Positions 57,737-64,000 of a stretch of 64,000 bases of DNA are shown here, one piece after another (position 1 is the stretch's first letter; each line of letters begins with the position of its first letter). Origin of the DNA: Nitrosomonas supralitoralis (GTDB lineage: Bacteria > Pseudomonadota > Gammaproteobacteria > Burkholderiales > Nitrosomonadaceae). The DNA is taken from assembly GCF_003011925.2 (NCBI RefSeq), contig NZ_PXXU01000003.1, positions 57,564-121,563 on the forward strand, read 5' to 3'. A model generated the notes under the pieces. The model was given only the letters and a program-made list of their open reading frames with translations. It ran no database searches and had not been told where the DNA came from. The position numbers and the translations under genes are program-made.

Positions 57737-58339
57737 TTGGAACATTCATCTGCATCAGTAAAATCAAGTGAAAAAAGGGATCAAATCCTGCAAGCTCTGG
57801 CGGTGTTGTTGGAACATCCACAGAGAATCAAGATAACCACTGCAGCATTGGCCGTGCAACTGGGGGTCTCGCAGTCATCCATATATCGCTGTTTCTCGAA
57901 TAAATCGCAAATGTTTGAGGCACTGATAGAGTTTATTGAAAAGACATTGTTTGTGTTGATTAATAAGATTCTGCAGGAAGAACATTCGGGTACGAAAAAG
58001 ATTGAGAATCTATTGCTGTTATTGTTGGGATTTTCGCAAAAGAATCCGGGTATGACGCGGATTCTGGTGAACGATGTCTTGATCAATGAAAATGAGCATT
58101 TGCAACTGCGTGTTAATCAGTTGCACGATAGATTGGAGGCTACTTTGAAACAAGCACTTCGTTTTGCTGCTTCTGAGGGGCAGATTAATAGGAATGTGGA
58201 TGTTACGGCGCGAGCTAATTTATTGTTGTGCTTTGTGATCGGTCGCTGGTATCAATTTGTTAAAAGTGAGTTTGAGCGTGATCCCCTGACAGACTGGGAA
58301 GTTCAGCGACTGACTTTGTTGCCATCTGAGTTGCTCTGA
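57737..58339 (+). CDS. slmA: TetR-family nucleoid-occlusion-factor-like regulator (SlmA-like)
   Basis: About 200 residues. The N-terminal helix-turn-helix (KITTAALAVQLGVSQSSIYR, then CFSNKSQMFEAL) and the following IEFIEKTLFVLINKIL, LLLLLLGFSQKNPGMTRILV and QLRVNQLHDRLEATLKQALR follow E. coli SlmA nearly block by block. SlmA binds specific chromosomal sites and stops FtsZ assembly over the nucleoid. No ATG begins the frame; the TTG at 57737 gives a normal SlmA length, and another TTG lies at 57695. Convergent with moeB. Confidence 0.8.
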   Translation: MEHSSASVKSSEKRDQILQALAVLLEHPQRIKITTAALAVQLGVSQSSIYRCFSNKSQMFEALIEFIEKTLFVLINKILQEEHSGTKKIENLLLLLLGFSQKNPGMTRILVNDVLINENEHLQLRVNQLHDRLEATLKQALRFAASEGQINRNVDVTARANLLLCFVIGRWYQFVKSEFERDPLTDWEVQRLTLLPSELL

Positions 58340-58358
58340 ATCCGAATGATTTAACTCA

Positions 58359-59132
58359 TTACCTGGTAGAGGTTTTTGTAGGCACTGATGTGCGACATAT
58401 CGGACACGCCGGATCTTTTGGTAAATTGGTGGAATGCCAATTCATCGTGAGGCCGTCGAGTAATAACAAGCGGCCATTTAAACTTGCGCCAATATTCAAC
58501 AGGATTTTTAATGCTTCTGCAGCTTGCATTGAACCGATGATACCTACGATCGGTGAGAAAACGCCCATGATAGCGCAAGGCATATCTTCTTGATTGCCGA
58601 TGTTTGGGTATAGGCAGTGATAACAAGGGCTGTCGTCATGACGCAGATCAAACACGCTGATCTGGCCGTTAAAACGCACTGCGGCTCCAGAAACCAGGGG
58701 TTTTTTATTGCTGATACATGCCTGATTGATATGATACCGTGTATCGAAATTATCACTTGCGTCTATCACTACATCTACTTCTGCTGCAAGTTGTAGTAAT
58801 TTTTCGGCACCTACTTGCTCATGAATGGGAGTGACATTGATTTCAGGATTGATTCTAATCAGTGATTGTTTGGCTGATAGAACTTTTGCAAGACCGATCG
58901 ACTGGCTGTCATGCATTATTTGTCGTTGCAAATTAGTCAAATCAACTTGATCGCCATCGCAAATGATCAGATTGCCTACTCCGCTGGCGGCAAGATAAAG
59001 CGCGATAGGGGAACCTAATCCGCCTGCTCCGACAATTAATGCGCGTGAGTGATTAAGCTTTTCCTGCCCCGCAATATCAATTTGCGGAAGCAGGATATGG
59101 CGGCTGTACCGAAGCAGTTGATAGTCATTCAC
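58359..59132 (-). CDS. moeB: molybdopterin-synthase adenylyltransferase (MoeB/ThiF family)
   Basis: Activates the C-terminal Gly-Gly of MoaD (or of ThiS) by adenylation. The 257-residue E1-like protein has RYSRHILLPQIDIAGQEKL, the ATP-binding GAGGLGSPIALYLAASGVG, DLTNLQRQIMH, DASDNFDTRYHIN, and two Cys pairs for zinc (CYHCLYP and CPICR). No rhodanese domain is fused, fitting MoeB or ThiF rather than MOCS3-type proteins. The other moa or thi genes are not adjacent, so the sulphur-carrier partner is uncertain. Confidence 0.9.
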   Translation of the reverse strand: MNDYQLLRYSRHILLPQIDIAGQEKLNHSRALIVGAGGLGSPIALYLAASGVGNLIICDGDQVDLTNLQRQIMHDSQSIGLAKVLSAKQSLIRINPEINVTPIHEQVGAEKLLQLAAEVDVVIDASDNFDTRYHINQACISNKKPLVSGAAVRFNGQISVFDLRHDDSPCYHCLYPNIGNQEDMPCAIMGVFSPIVGIIGSMQAAEALKILLNIGASLNGRLLLLDGLTMNWHSTNLPKDPACPICRTSVPTKTSTR

Positions 59133-59153
59133 AATCCTTTAATCAACTGTTAA

Positions 59154-60581
59154 TCAGCTATCACTTTCATCACTCTTTTTGGGTGGGGATGAGGGGATGC
59201 CCTTAAAGTAATTCATGGCTTGTTTTAACAGTTGGTCTTCTTCAGAGCCGAATTCGATAGGAGCATTATCTTTTGTATCTTTGTTCTTTTTATCTTTCTT
59301 GTCACCCGCAGGTTTTGATTCTTTTTTCTTTGTTTCAGAAATTGCTTTCTTTTCAGTTTTTTTGCCATTAGACAAATGACGATTCAAATCTGATTCACGC
59401 AGACGCTGCTCGTCGCCGTTGTCTTCTTCGTCTAAAATATCAGGCGTAATACCCTGTGCTTGAATGGATTGACCATTGGGCGTGTAGTAACGTGCGGTTG
59501 TTAATTTTATCGCTGTATTGTTTCCTAACGGCAATATAGTTTGCACTGATCCTTTGCCAAAAGTCTGTGATCCCATAACGATGGAGCGTTTGTGATCTTG
59601 TAAAGCGCCTGCAACAATTTCGGACGCTGAAGCGGAGCCACCATTGACCAACGTAATCATGGGTACGGTTTTGACTTCAGAGGGTAAGCCTCTTAAATAA
59701 TCTTTATCAGGTCCGCGCAAATAAAACTCCGGACTGGCATGTAATTTCATTTTCGCATCGGGACTACGTCCTTCAGTGTACACAACCAGTGCATTATCCG
59801 GCAAAAAGGCAGCCGAAACTGCAACCGCTCCATTAAGTAATCCTCCTGGATCATTGCGCAAATCCAGTATTAATCCTTTCATTTCTCCCTTGTTTTCACT
59901 AAATAGAGTCCTGAGTGCTTGCGCTAGATTCTCGCCAGTTTGCTCCTGAAATTGCGTGATGCGAATGTAGGCGTAGCCGGGTTCAAGCATTTTAGATTTG
60001 ACACTCTGAATTTTTATGATGTCACGTACTAAGTTAAAAACTAGCGGTTCTGCTTCACCTTCTCGTACAATCGTAATTTTTATCGGAGTTTTTGGTTTGC
60101 CGCGCATAAGCTTGATCGCATCATTGAGTGTCATGCCTTTTACAACAGTGTCATCCAATTTAACGATCAGATCGCCAGTTTTAATGCCGGCACGAAACGC
60201 CGGGGTGTCTTCAATCGGTGAAATTACTTTTACCAGACCATCTTCCATAGTTACCTGGATGCCAAGTCCGCCGAACTCACCTTGAGTTCCTATTTGCAGT
60301 TCCTTATATTCGTCTTTATCAAGATAAGAAGAATGGGGGTCCAATCCAACAAGCATGCCATTGATGGCTTCAGTAATCAGTTTTTTGTCTTCTACAGATT
60401 CGACGTAATCACTTTTGATACGACCAAAAACCTGAGCGAAGGTACGTAATTCTTCGATTGGTAATGGATGTATAGACTCGATATTTTCTTTTTTGGCAAT
60501 AGCGGAGAAGTTCAAACTGAGCATAATTCCAGCGATTACCCCAATTAGAATTAAACCCGTTTTTTTGATTACATTACTCAT
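59154..60581 (-). CDS. carboxy-terminal processing protease (S41 family, PDZ)
   Basis: A 475-residue CtpA-type periplasmic serine protease. From the ATG at 60581 (preceded by GGAG) the start MSNVIKKTGLILIGVIAGIM is a membrane anchor or signal. A PDZ domain covers about 90-170 (EFGGLGIQVTMEDGLVKVIS), and the S41 core has the catalytic Ser in GGSASASEIVAGALQDH and Lys in QTFGKGSVQT. The C terminus is a highly charged Lys/Glu/Asp tail (about 395-460). It follows the EnvC-like gene, a common ctpA-envC-gpm arrangement in beta- and gammaproteobacteria. Confidence 0.93.
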   Translation of the reverse strand: MSNVIKKTGLILIGVIAGIMLSLNFSAIAKKENIESIHPLPIEELRTFAQVFGRIKSDYVESVEDKKLITEAINGMLVGLDPHSSYLDKDEYKELQIGTQGEFGGLGIQVTMEDGLVKVISPIEDTPAFRAGIKTGDLIVKLDDTVVKGMTLNDAIKLMRGKPKTPIKITIVREGEAEPLVFNLVRDIIKIQSVKSKMLEPGYAYIRITQFQEQTGENLAQALRTLFSENKGEMKGLILDLRNDPGGLLNGAVAVSAAFLPDNALVVYTEGRSPDAKMKLHASPEFYLRGPDKDYLRGLPSEVKTVPMITLVNGGSASASEIVAGALQDHKRSIVMGSQTFGKGSVQTILPLGNNTAIKLTTARYYTPNGQSIQAQGITPDILDEEDNGDEQRLRESDLNRHLSNGKKTEKKAISETKKKESKPAGDKKDKKNKDTKDNAPIEFGSEEDQLLKQAMNYFKGIPSSPPKKSDESDS

Positions 60582-60628
60582 GATGCTATCTCCGCACTGA
60601 TCAAATTTGTGTAAATGGTTTGCCGCAC

Positions 60629-61804
60629 TCATTCTATTTTTATCCACATCAAAGGATCAAAAGGCTTACCCTTATGACGTAGTTCAAAGTATAAACCTGA
60701 ATCTGCATTACCACCGCTATTTCCTACGATTGCTATTGTATCGCCGCCGCGGATCAAGTCACCTACTTGTTTATGAAGTGTTGTATTATTACCATAAAGG
60801 CTCAAATAGTTGTTTCCATGATCCAGAATTATCAAGTTGCCAAAGCCTCTCAGCCAATCAGCAAATACAACTCTGCCTCCTGAAATGGCTTTAACATCAC
60901 TTCCCTTAGGCGCTTGTATAAACAAACCTTTCCACGTTATATGCTTACCTGAACGTTGACCGCCAAAAGTATGAACAAGTTTCCCTCGCACAGGTAAATT
61001 TAATTTGCCTTTGAGTGATGGGAATGGAATGTTTGCTGTTGAAGTGTCTGGGAGCTTATTATTAATCTGAGTGTTGTTACCGGATTTCTCCTGAATAAGA
61101 AATTTGTTAATCTCATTCACTAAACGAGTGATACGTTTTTCGTCATTTTTAAGCTTATTAAGCTCTTGTTGTTTAAGTGTAATATTTTCTGACACTCGTG
61201 ATAGTATGTTTTTCTGTTTGTTCTTCTCTTGTTCGAGCTTTTTGCGTTCATTGTAGTATTCGGTTTGGATAGCGGTAATTTGCTCTTTCTTATGCCGACT
61301 CGATTCAGTGAGTGCCAGAATTTCGTATTGATTCTTTTTAAGATTTGTAATGCTGTTTGAGCGAGCGAGTGCGAATTGTTTGTAGTAATGGGCATCTCGA
61401 GCAATTTGATTTGGATTATGTTGATCCAACAGTAAGTGTAAAGAATTTTGCTGTCTTCCAATATATTGTTGATAAAGCAATTTTTCTAGTCGATTTTGTT
61501 CGGCTTCAATTTCCTTGTTGATCAATTGGTATCGTGTCTGTAATTGTTTGTATTCCTCAACGGCTTGTTGGTCATCTGCAAGGAGTTTGGTTATTTTCCG
61601 GGAGATATCTTTAATTGCTTGTTCAGCTTCACGTAATGCATTTGTTGTATCCTGTCTTAGTGATTCTTTGTTTGCTAGATCTTTTTGTAGTAACTGAATA
61701 CGTTCACGCAACAAATTAAGATTTTCTTGATTGTTTGAAAACGCTGGAAGCGGAAAAATAAGCGTCAGCGCGCATGCCAGCAGCAGTGAATAAGCGTACT
61801 GCAT
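60629..61804 (-). CDS. EnvC-like murein hydrolase activator (LytM domain)
   Basis: A 391-residue periplasmic protein: signal peptide (YSLLLACALTLIFPLPAFS), a long coiled coil (about 25-240, NLNLLRERIQLLQKDLANKE and similar), and a C-terminal LytM/M23 domain (about 275-391). The metal residues of active M23 peptidases are not kept: the first His/Asp site reads HTFGGQRSGKHITWKG and the final His of the LHFE motif is Tyr (LYFELRHKG). So it should activate amidases rather than cut murein, as EnvC does in cell division. ATG at 61804. Between gpmA and the S41 protease. Confidence 0.9.
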   Translation of the reverse strand: MQYAYSLLLACALTLIFPLPAFSNNQENLNLLRERIQLLQKDLANKESLRQDTTNALREAEQAIKDISRKITKLLADDQQAVEEYKQLQTRYQLINKEIEAEQNRLEKLLYQQYIGRQQNSLHLLLDQHNPNQIARDAHYYKQFALARSNSITNLKKNQYEILALTESSRHKKEQITAIQTEYYNERKKLEQEKNKQKNILSRVSENITLKQQELNKLKNDEKRITRLVNEINKFLIQEKSGNNTQINNKLPDTSTANIPFPSLKGKLNLPVRGKLVHTFGGQRSGKHITWKGLFIQAPKGSDVKAISGGRVVFADWLRGFGNLIILDHGNNYLSLYGNNTTLHKQVGDLIRGGDTIAIVGNSGGNADSGLYFELRHKGKPFDPLMWIKIE

Positions 61805-61907
61805 ATGAATCAAATTAAATGTATTCGCTTCTAGAAAGATGTGAATTATTTGAATTAGTGCAATATTTCTTACGCATACGTTCCTAGAATAAAAGAATGG
61901 CTATGTT

Positions 61908-62657
61908 TTAAGCAGTTGATTTTCCCTGATTAGCTACAGTCTGCATTGCCTTCTGGATCTCGTCTGGATTTCCAAGATAATAATTCTGGATTGGCTTTAG
62001 ATTATCATCCAGTTCATATATTAATGGGATGCCGGTTGGAATGTTGCAATTGAGAATGTCGTCATCTGAGATATTATCTAAATATTTAATAAGAGCTCTT
62101 AATGAGTTTCCATGTGCGGCAATAATGATGCTCTTGCCAGCCTGGATCTGAGGTGCAATAGTTGTGTTCCAATAGGGTAAAAACCTAGTCACCGTATCTT
62201 TAAGGCACTCAGTCAATGGAATATCATCATGCGCTAAGTTTTTATAGCGTGGATCGGATCCAGCATAACGGCGATCATCAGTGTTCAATGCTGGGGGTCT
62301 AATATCATAGCTTCGTCTCCAGATCAGCACTTGCTCGTCACCATAACGTGCTGCTGTTTCAGTTTTATTTAAACCTTGAAGCGCACCGTAATGTCGTTCA
62401 TTCAATCGCCATGTATGTTCTATCGGAATCCACATCTGATCCATTTCATCCAGCACTATCCATAAAGTTCGAATGGCACGCTTGAGAACAGAGGTATAGG
62501 CGATATCGAATATAAACCCTTGCTCACGCAAAAGTTGTCCGGCATTTTGAGCCTCTTGAATGCCGTCTGGTGTTAGATCAACATCTGTCCAACCCGTAAA
62601 TCGATTTTCTTGATTCCAAGTACTTTCTCCGTGGCGCAGGAGAACAATTTTTTTCAT
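61908..62657 (-). CDS. gpmA: 2,3-bisphosphoglycerate-dependent phosphoglycerate mutase
   Basis: Interconverts 3- and 2-phosphoglycerate in glycolysis and gluconeogenesis. The 249-residue protein has the phospho-His block [44 protein letters not shown], the GSDPRYKN segment and the second active-site His in [18 protein letters not shown]. Complete length for the cofactor-dependent form. First of the minus-strand set gpmA, envC-like, ctpA-like. Confidence 0.96.
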   Translation of the reverse strand: MKKIVLLRHGESTWNQENRFTGWTDVDLTPDGIQEAQNAGQLLREQGFIFDIAYTSVLKRAIRTLWIVLDEMDQMWIPIEHTWRLNERHYGALQGLNKTETAARYGDEQVLIWRRSYDIRPPALNTDDRRYAGSDPRYKNLAHDDIPLTECLKDTVTRFLPYWNTTIAPQIQAGKSIIIAAHGNSLRALIKYLDNISDDDILNCNIPTGIPLIYELDDNLKPIQNYYLGNPDEIQKAMQTVANQGKSTA

Positions 62658-62766
62658 ATTGACCTTTTAACGAAAAGCAGAATGAATATATAAAGCAGGC
62701 ATAAAGAAGCATTTTATTATATTTTTAGCCTGAAACACAGTATATAACCGATACTTTTGTACTAAC

Positions 62767-62785
62767 GCGAATGATTCTCATAAAC
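62767..62785. promoter_or_regulatory. Fur-box-like palindrome
   Basis: The complement reads TTATGAGAATCATTCG; the core ATGA-gaa-TCAT (62771-62781) is a perfect palindrome like those bound by Fur-family repressors. It lies in the 387-base divergent gap between gpmA and the His-rich protein gene, about 115 bases from the gpmA start and 265 from the other. No other clear element or gene is seen in the gap. Confidence 0.3.
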
Positions 62786-63044
62786 AGTTTTTATTGTAAA
62801 AAGTGTTACCAGACTCAATTTATCGGTCATTTAAATAATAGAATAAAGAAGAACCAATTGAGGAATACTCATTGCCAAGTCAATAACTACTTGCGTCTAC
62901 AAATATTTTAATTTCGATTAATATTCTGAATATTTTGTTATACAATCCCGAGCTTAATTTATTCTTTGTGTTCGGGTGAGATAACTGGGCATACATCAAT
63001 AGGCTGAGTTTGCAGATCAATACAGATATAAAATTGGAGAAAAT

Positions 63045-63761
63045 ATGAAGGCAGCTTCTAGGAATATTTGGGCAACGGCATTAGGCAGTATGGTTTTGGC
63101 TTCGTTGCTGGCGTTACCTGTGCGCGCGCAGTTGATGCTGGCACATGAAGGGCATCATGATGCTGGTGGCTGTGTGATTAAAACGGGCGAATTTCCAGTA
63201 ACATTTAGCGCATATGAGGTGCCTGAAGGTGGTATACCGCCGATGCACTCGTTTTGCGAAAATTTACCTAATATTGGTAAAGTGAATTTAACCGTTGAAT
63301 TGCCGCAACAAGCGCGTGAAATGCTTTTAGCTGTTCGCTTGGTGAAAGAAGGACATGATGGGCATAGCGAAGACCAGCATAGTAGCGCTGCTACAGATCA
63401 AAAAACAGCGGATACTGAAGACCATTCTGGTCATGAAGGTATGGAACATGACGAGCATGCGGGGCACGGAGTCACTGAGCATGGCGTCGTGTATATGCCT
63501 CCTGAGATGCATAGATCAGGAATTATTGTGGTCGCAGCTAATATCCAAGAGAAAGGTCAGTACGCAATTCAATTGGAAAGAAAGGATGACGCTGGTAATG
63601 TTAAGACTGTAGTGAAAATTCCGCTAAACGTTGGGAAAGGTGGTCATGGCAGTCATGGCGGTGGTTTTGGATTAATGGAGATTGCCCTATTGGTTGCAGC
63701 GGGCGGTGGTGCTGCATTTTATTTCTTACGTAGGAAAAAAGCATCTGAAGCGTCAGCATAG
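63045..63761 (+). CDS. histidine-rich exported protein with C-terminal membrane anchor
   Basis: A 238-residue protein with a signal peptide (ATALGSMVLASLLALPVRAQ), a beta-rich domain (ITVELP-type strands; one Cys pair from GGCVIKTGEF and HSFCENLP), then a His/Asp/Glu-rich segment about 103-140 (HDGHSEDQHSS, DHSGHEGMEHDEHAGHG), PPEMHRSGIIVVAANI, and a final GGHGSHGGG followed by one hydrophobic helix and RRKK. That tail recalls GlyGly-type sorting anchors (resemblance only). The cluster of His, Glu and Asp predicts binding of divalent metal such as Cu or Zn. No family known to me. A sensor or buffer of periplasmic metal is inferred. GGAGAAAAT lies before the ATG. Confidence 0.8.
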   Translation: MKAASRNIWATALGSMVLASLLALPVRAQLMLAHEGHHDAGGCVIKTGEFPVTFSAYEVPEGGIPPMHSFCENLPNIGKVNLTVELPQQAREMLLAVRLVKEGHDGHSEDQHSSAATDQKTADTEDHSGHEGMEHDEHAGHGVTEHGVVYMPPEMHRSGIIVVAANIQEKGQYAIQLERKDDAGNVKTVVKIPLNVGKGGHGSHGGGFGLMEIALLVAAGGGAAFYFLRRKKASEASA

Positions 63762-63938
63762 CTTGGTTGTGATTACTTGTCACATTGGCCGCTGCAATAT
63801 ATTGAATCGTCAAAATGAGCGATGGCAAGTGGCTCCTCATGCATTGTTTTGTCTGTCCAAAACCCTTGACAGTGCAAGGTTGACTCAGTAGTCTACTTAA
63901 GAATTGCTATCTGTGAAAGTTGAGATGGATGGTTTGAG

Positions 63939-63973
63939 AAAGGGCTGTGATACAAAGTGGGGACAGCCTTTTT
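63939..63973 (+). terminator. intrinsic terminator downstream of the His-rich gene
   Basis: AAAGGGCTGT and ACAGCCTTTT pair over 10 bp (one G-T), around a 14-base loop, ending in TTTTT. It lies about 180 bases after the stop at 63761; no gene was seen between, nor from here to the window end. Confidence 0.6.
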
Positions 63974-64000
63974 GAGTGGCCAAGAAATTTAGTAGAGAGC

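Noticed and set aside
57586..57771. Plus-strand 61-codon frame between the HNH nuclease and slmA
   Set aside because: It overlaps the probable start of the SlmA-like gene, lacks a ribosome site, and resembles nothing known; its hydrophobic end is the out-of-frame reading of the AT-rich leader.

Overview
The window reads as chromosome of a betaproteobacterium, most likely an ammonia oxidiser of the Nitrosomonas group. This is inferred from the apaG/rpe/gph/trpE order, the cytochrome c4, the complete glycogen locus, the alternate (N-type) ATPase operon and the moderate base composition; no ribosomal RNA or ammonia monooxygenase gene is present to prove it. Coding density is high. I saw no tRNA, rRNA, CRISPR array or intact insertion sequence.

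Layout. 0-12 kb is housekeeping: the 5' part of trmJ, trpE-gph-rpe (minus strand), apaG, a tetrapyrrole-type methyltransferase, gloA-rubredoxin, thiD-thiE, hemL, cytochrome c4, a SPOR-like membrane protein, and map-rph-rdgB. 12-20 kb is more accessory: a secreted protein gene flanked by an imperfect inverted repeat, the glutathione-dependent formaldehyde pathway (fghA-adhC) with a low-molecular-weight phosphatase, a membrane protein with a degenerate Ser/Thr kinase domain, and a galactose-oxidase-like copper radical oxidase. 20-27 kb holds an HDOD protein, trpG-trpD-trpC (separated from trpE by about 21 kb), and the rpsF-priB-rpsR-rplI-dnaB cluster.

27-41 kb carries a lipoprotein gene, a nine-gene-type N-ATPase operon in the order D-C-Q-B-E-F-A-G (atpR not found), and a minus-strand operon joining an HD-GYP protein, a CzcB-like adaptor, a CzcA-like metal RND pump and a PII-like protein. 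41-56 kb holds a hydroxyacid dehydrogenase, an EmrE-like SMR protein, then the glycogen cluster glgB / glgC-GH57-GH57-pgi-glgA, followed by a di-haem RoxA-like lipoprotein cytochrome and a SugE/Gdx-type SMR exporter behind a guanidine-II-like RNA element. 56-64 kb has a VOC protein, a small unknown protein, an HNH nuclease, an SlmA-like TetR regulator, moeB, ctpA-envC, gpmA and a histidine-rich secreted protein.

How it fits together: fructose-6-phosphate can flow through pgi and glgC/glgA/glgB into glycogen, with two GH57 enzymes able to reshape or mobilise it. The alternate ATPase and the metal pump operon look like add-on modules for ion and metal stress. The most unusual points are the pseudokinase, the missing atpR and altered c-subunit ligands, the HD-GYP/RND/PII operon, the guanidine riboswitch candidate and the flanked secreted-protein gene.
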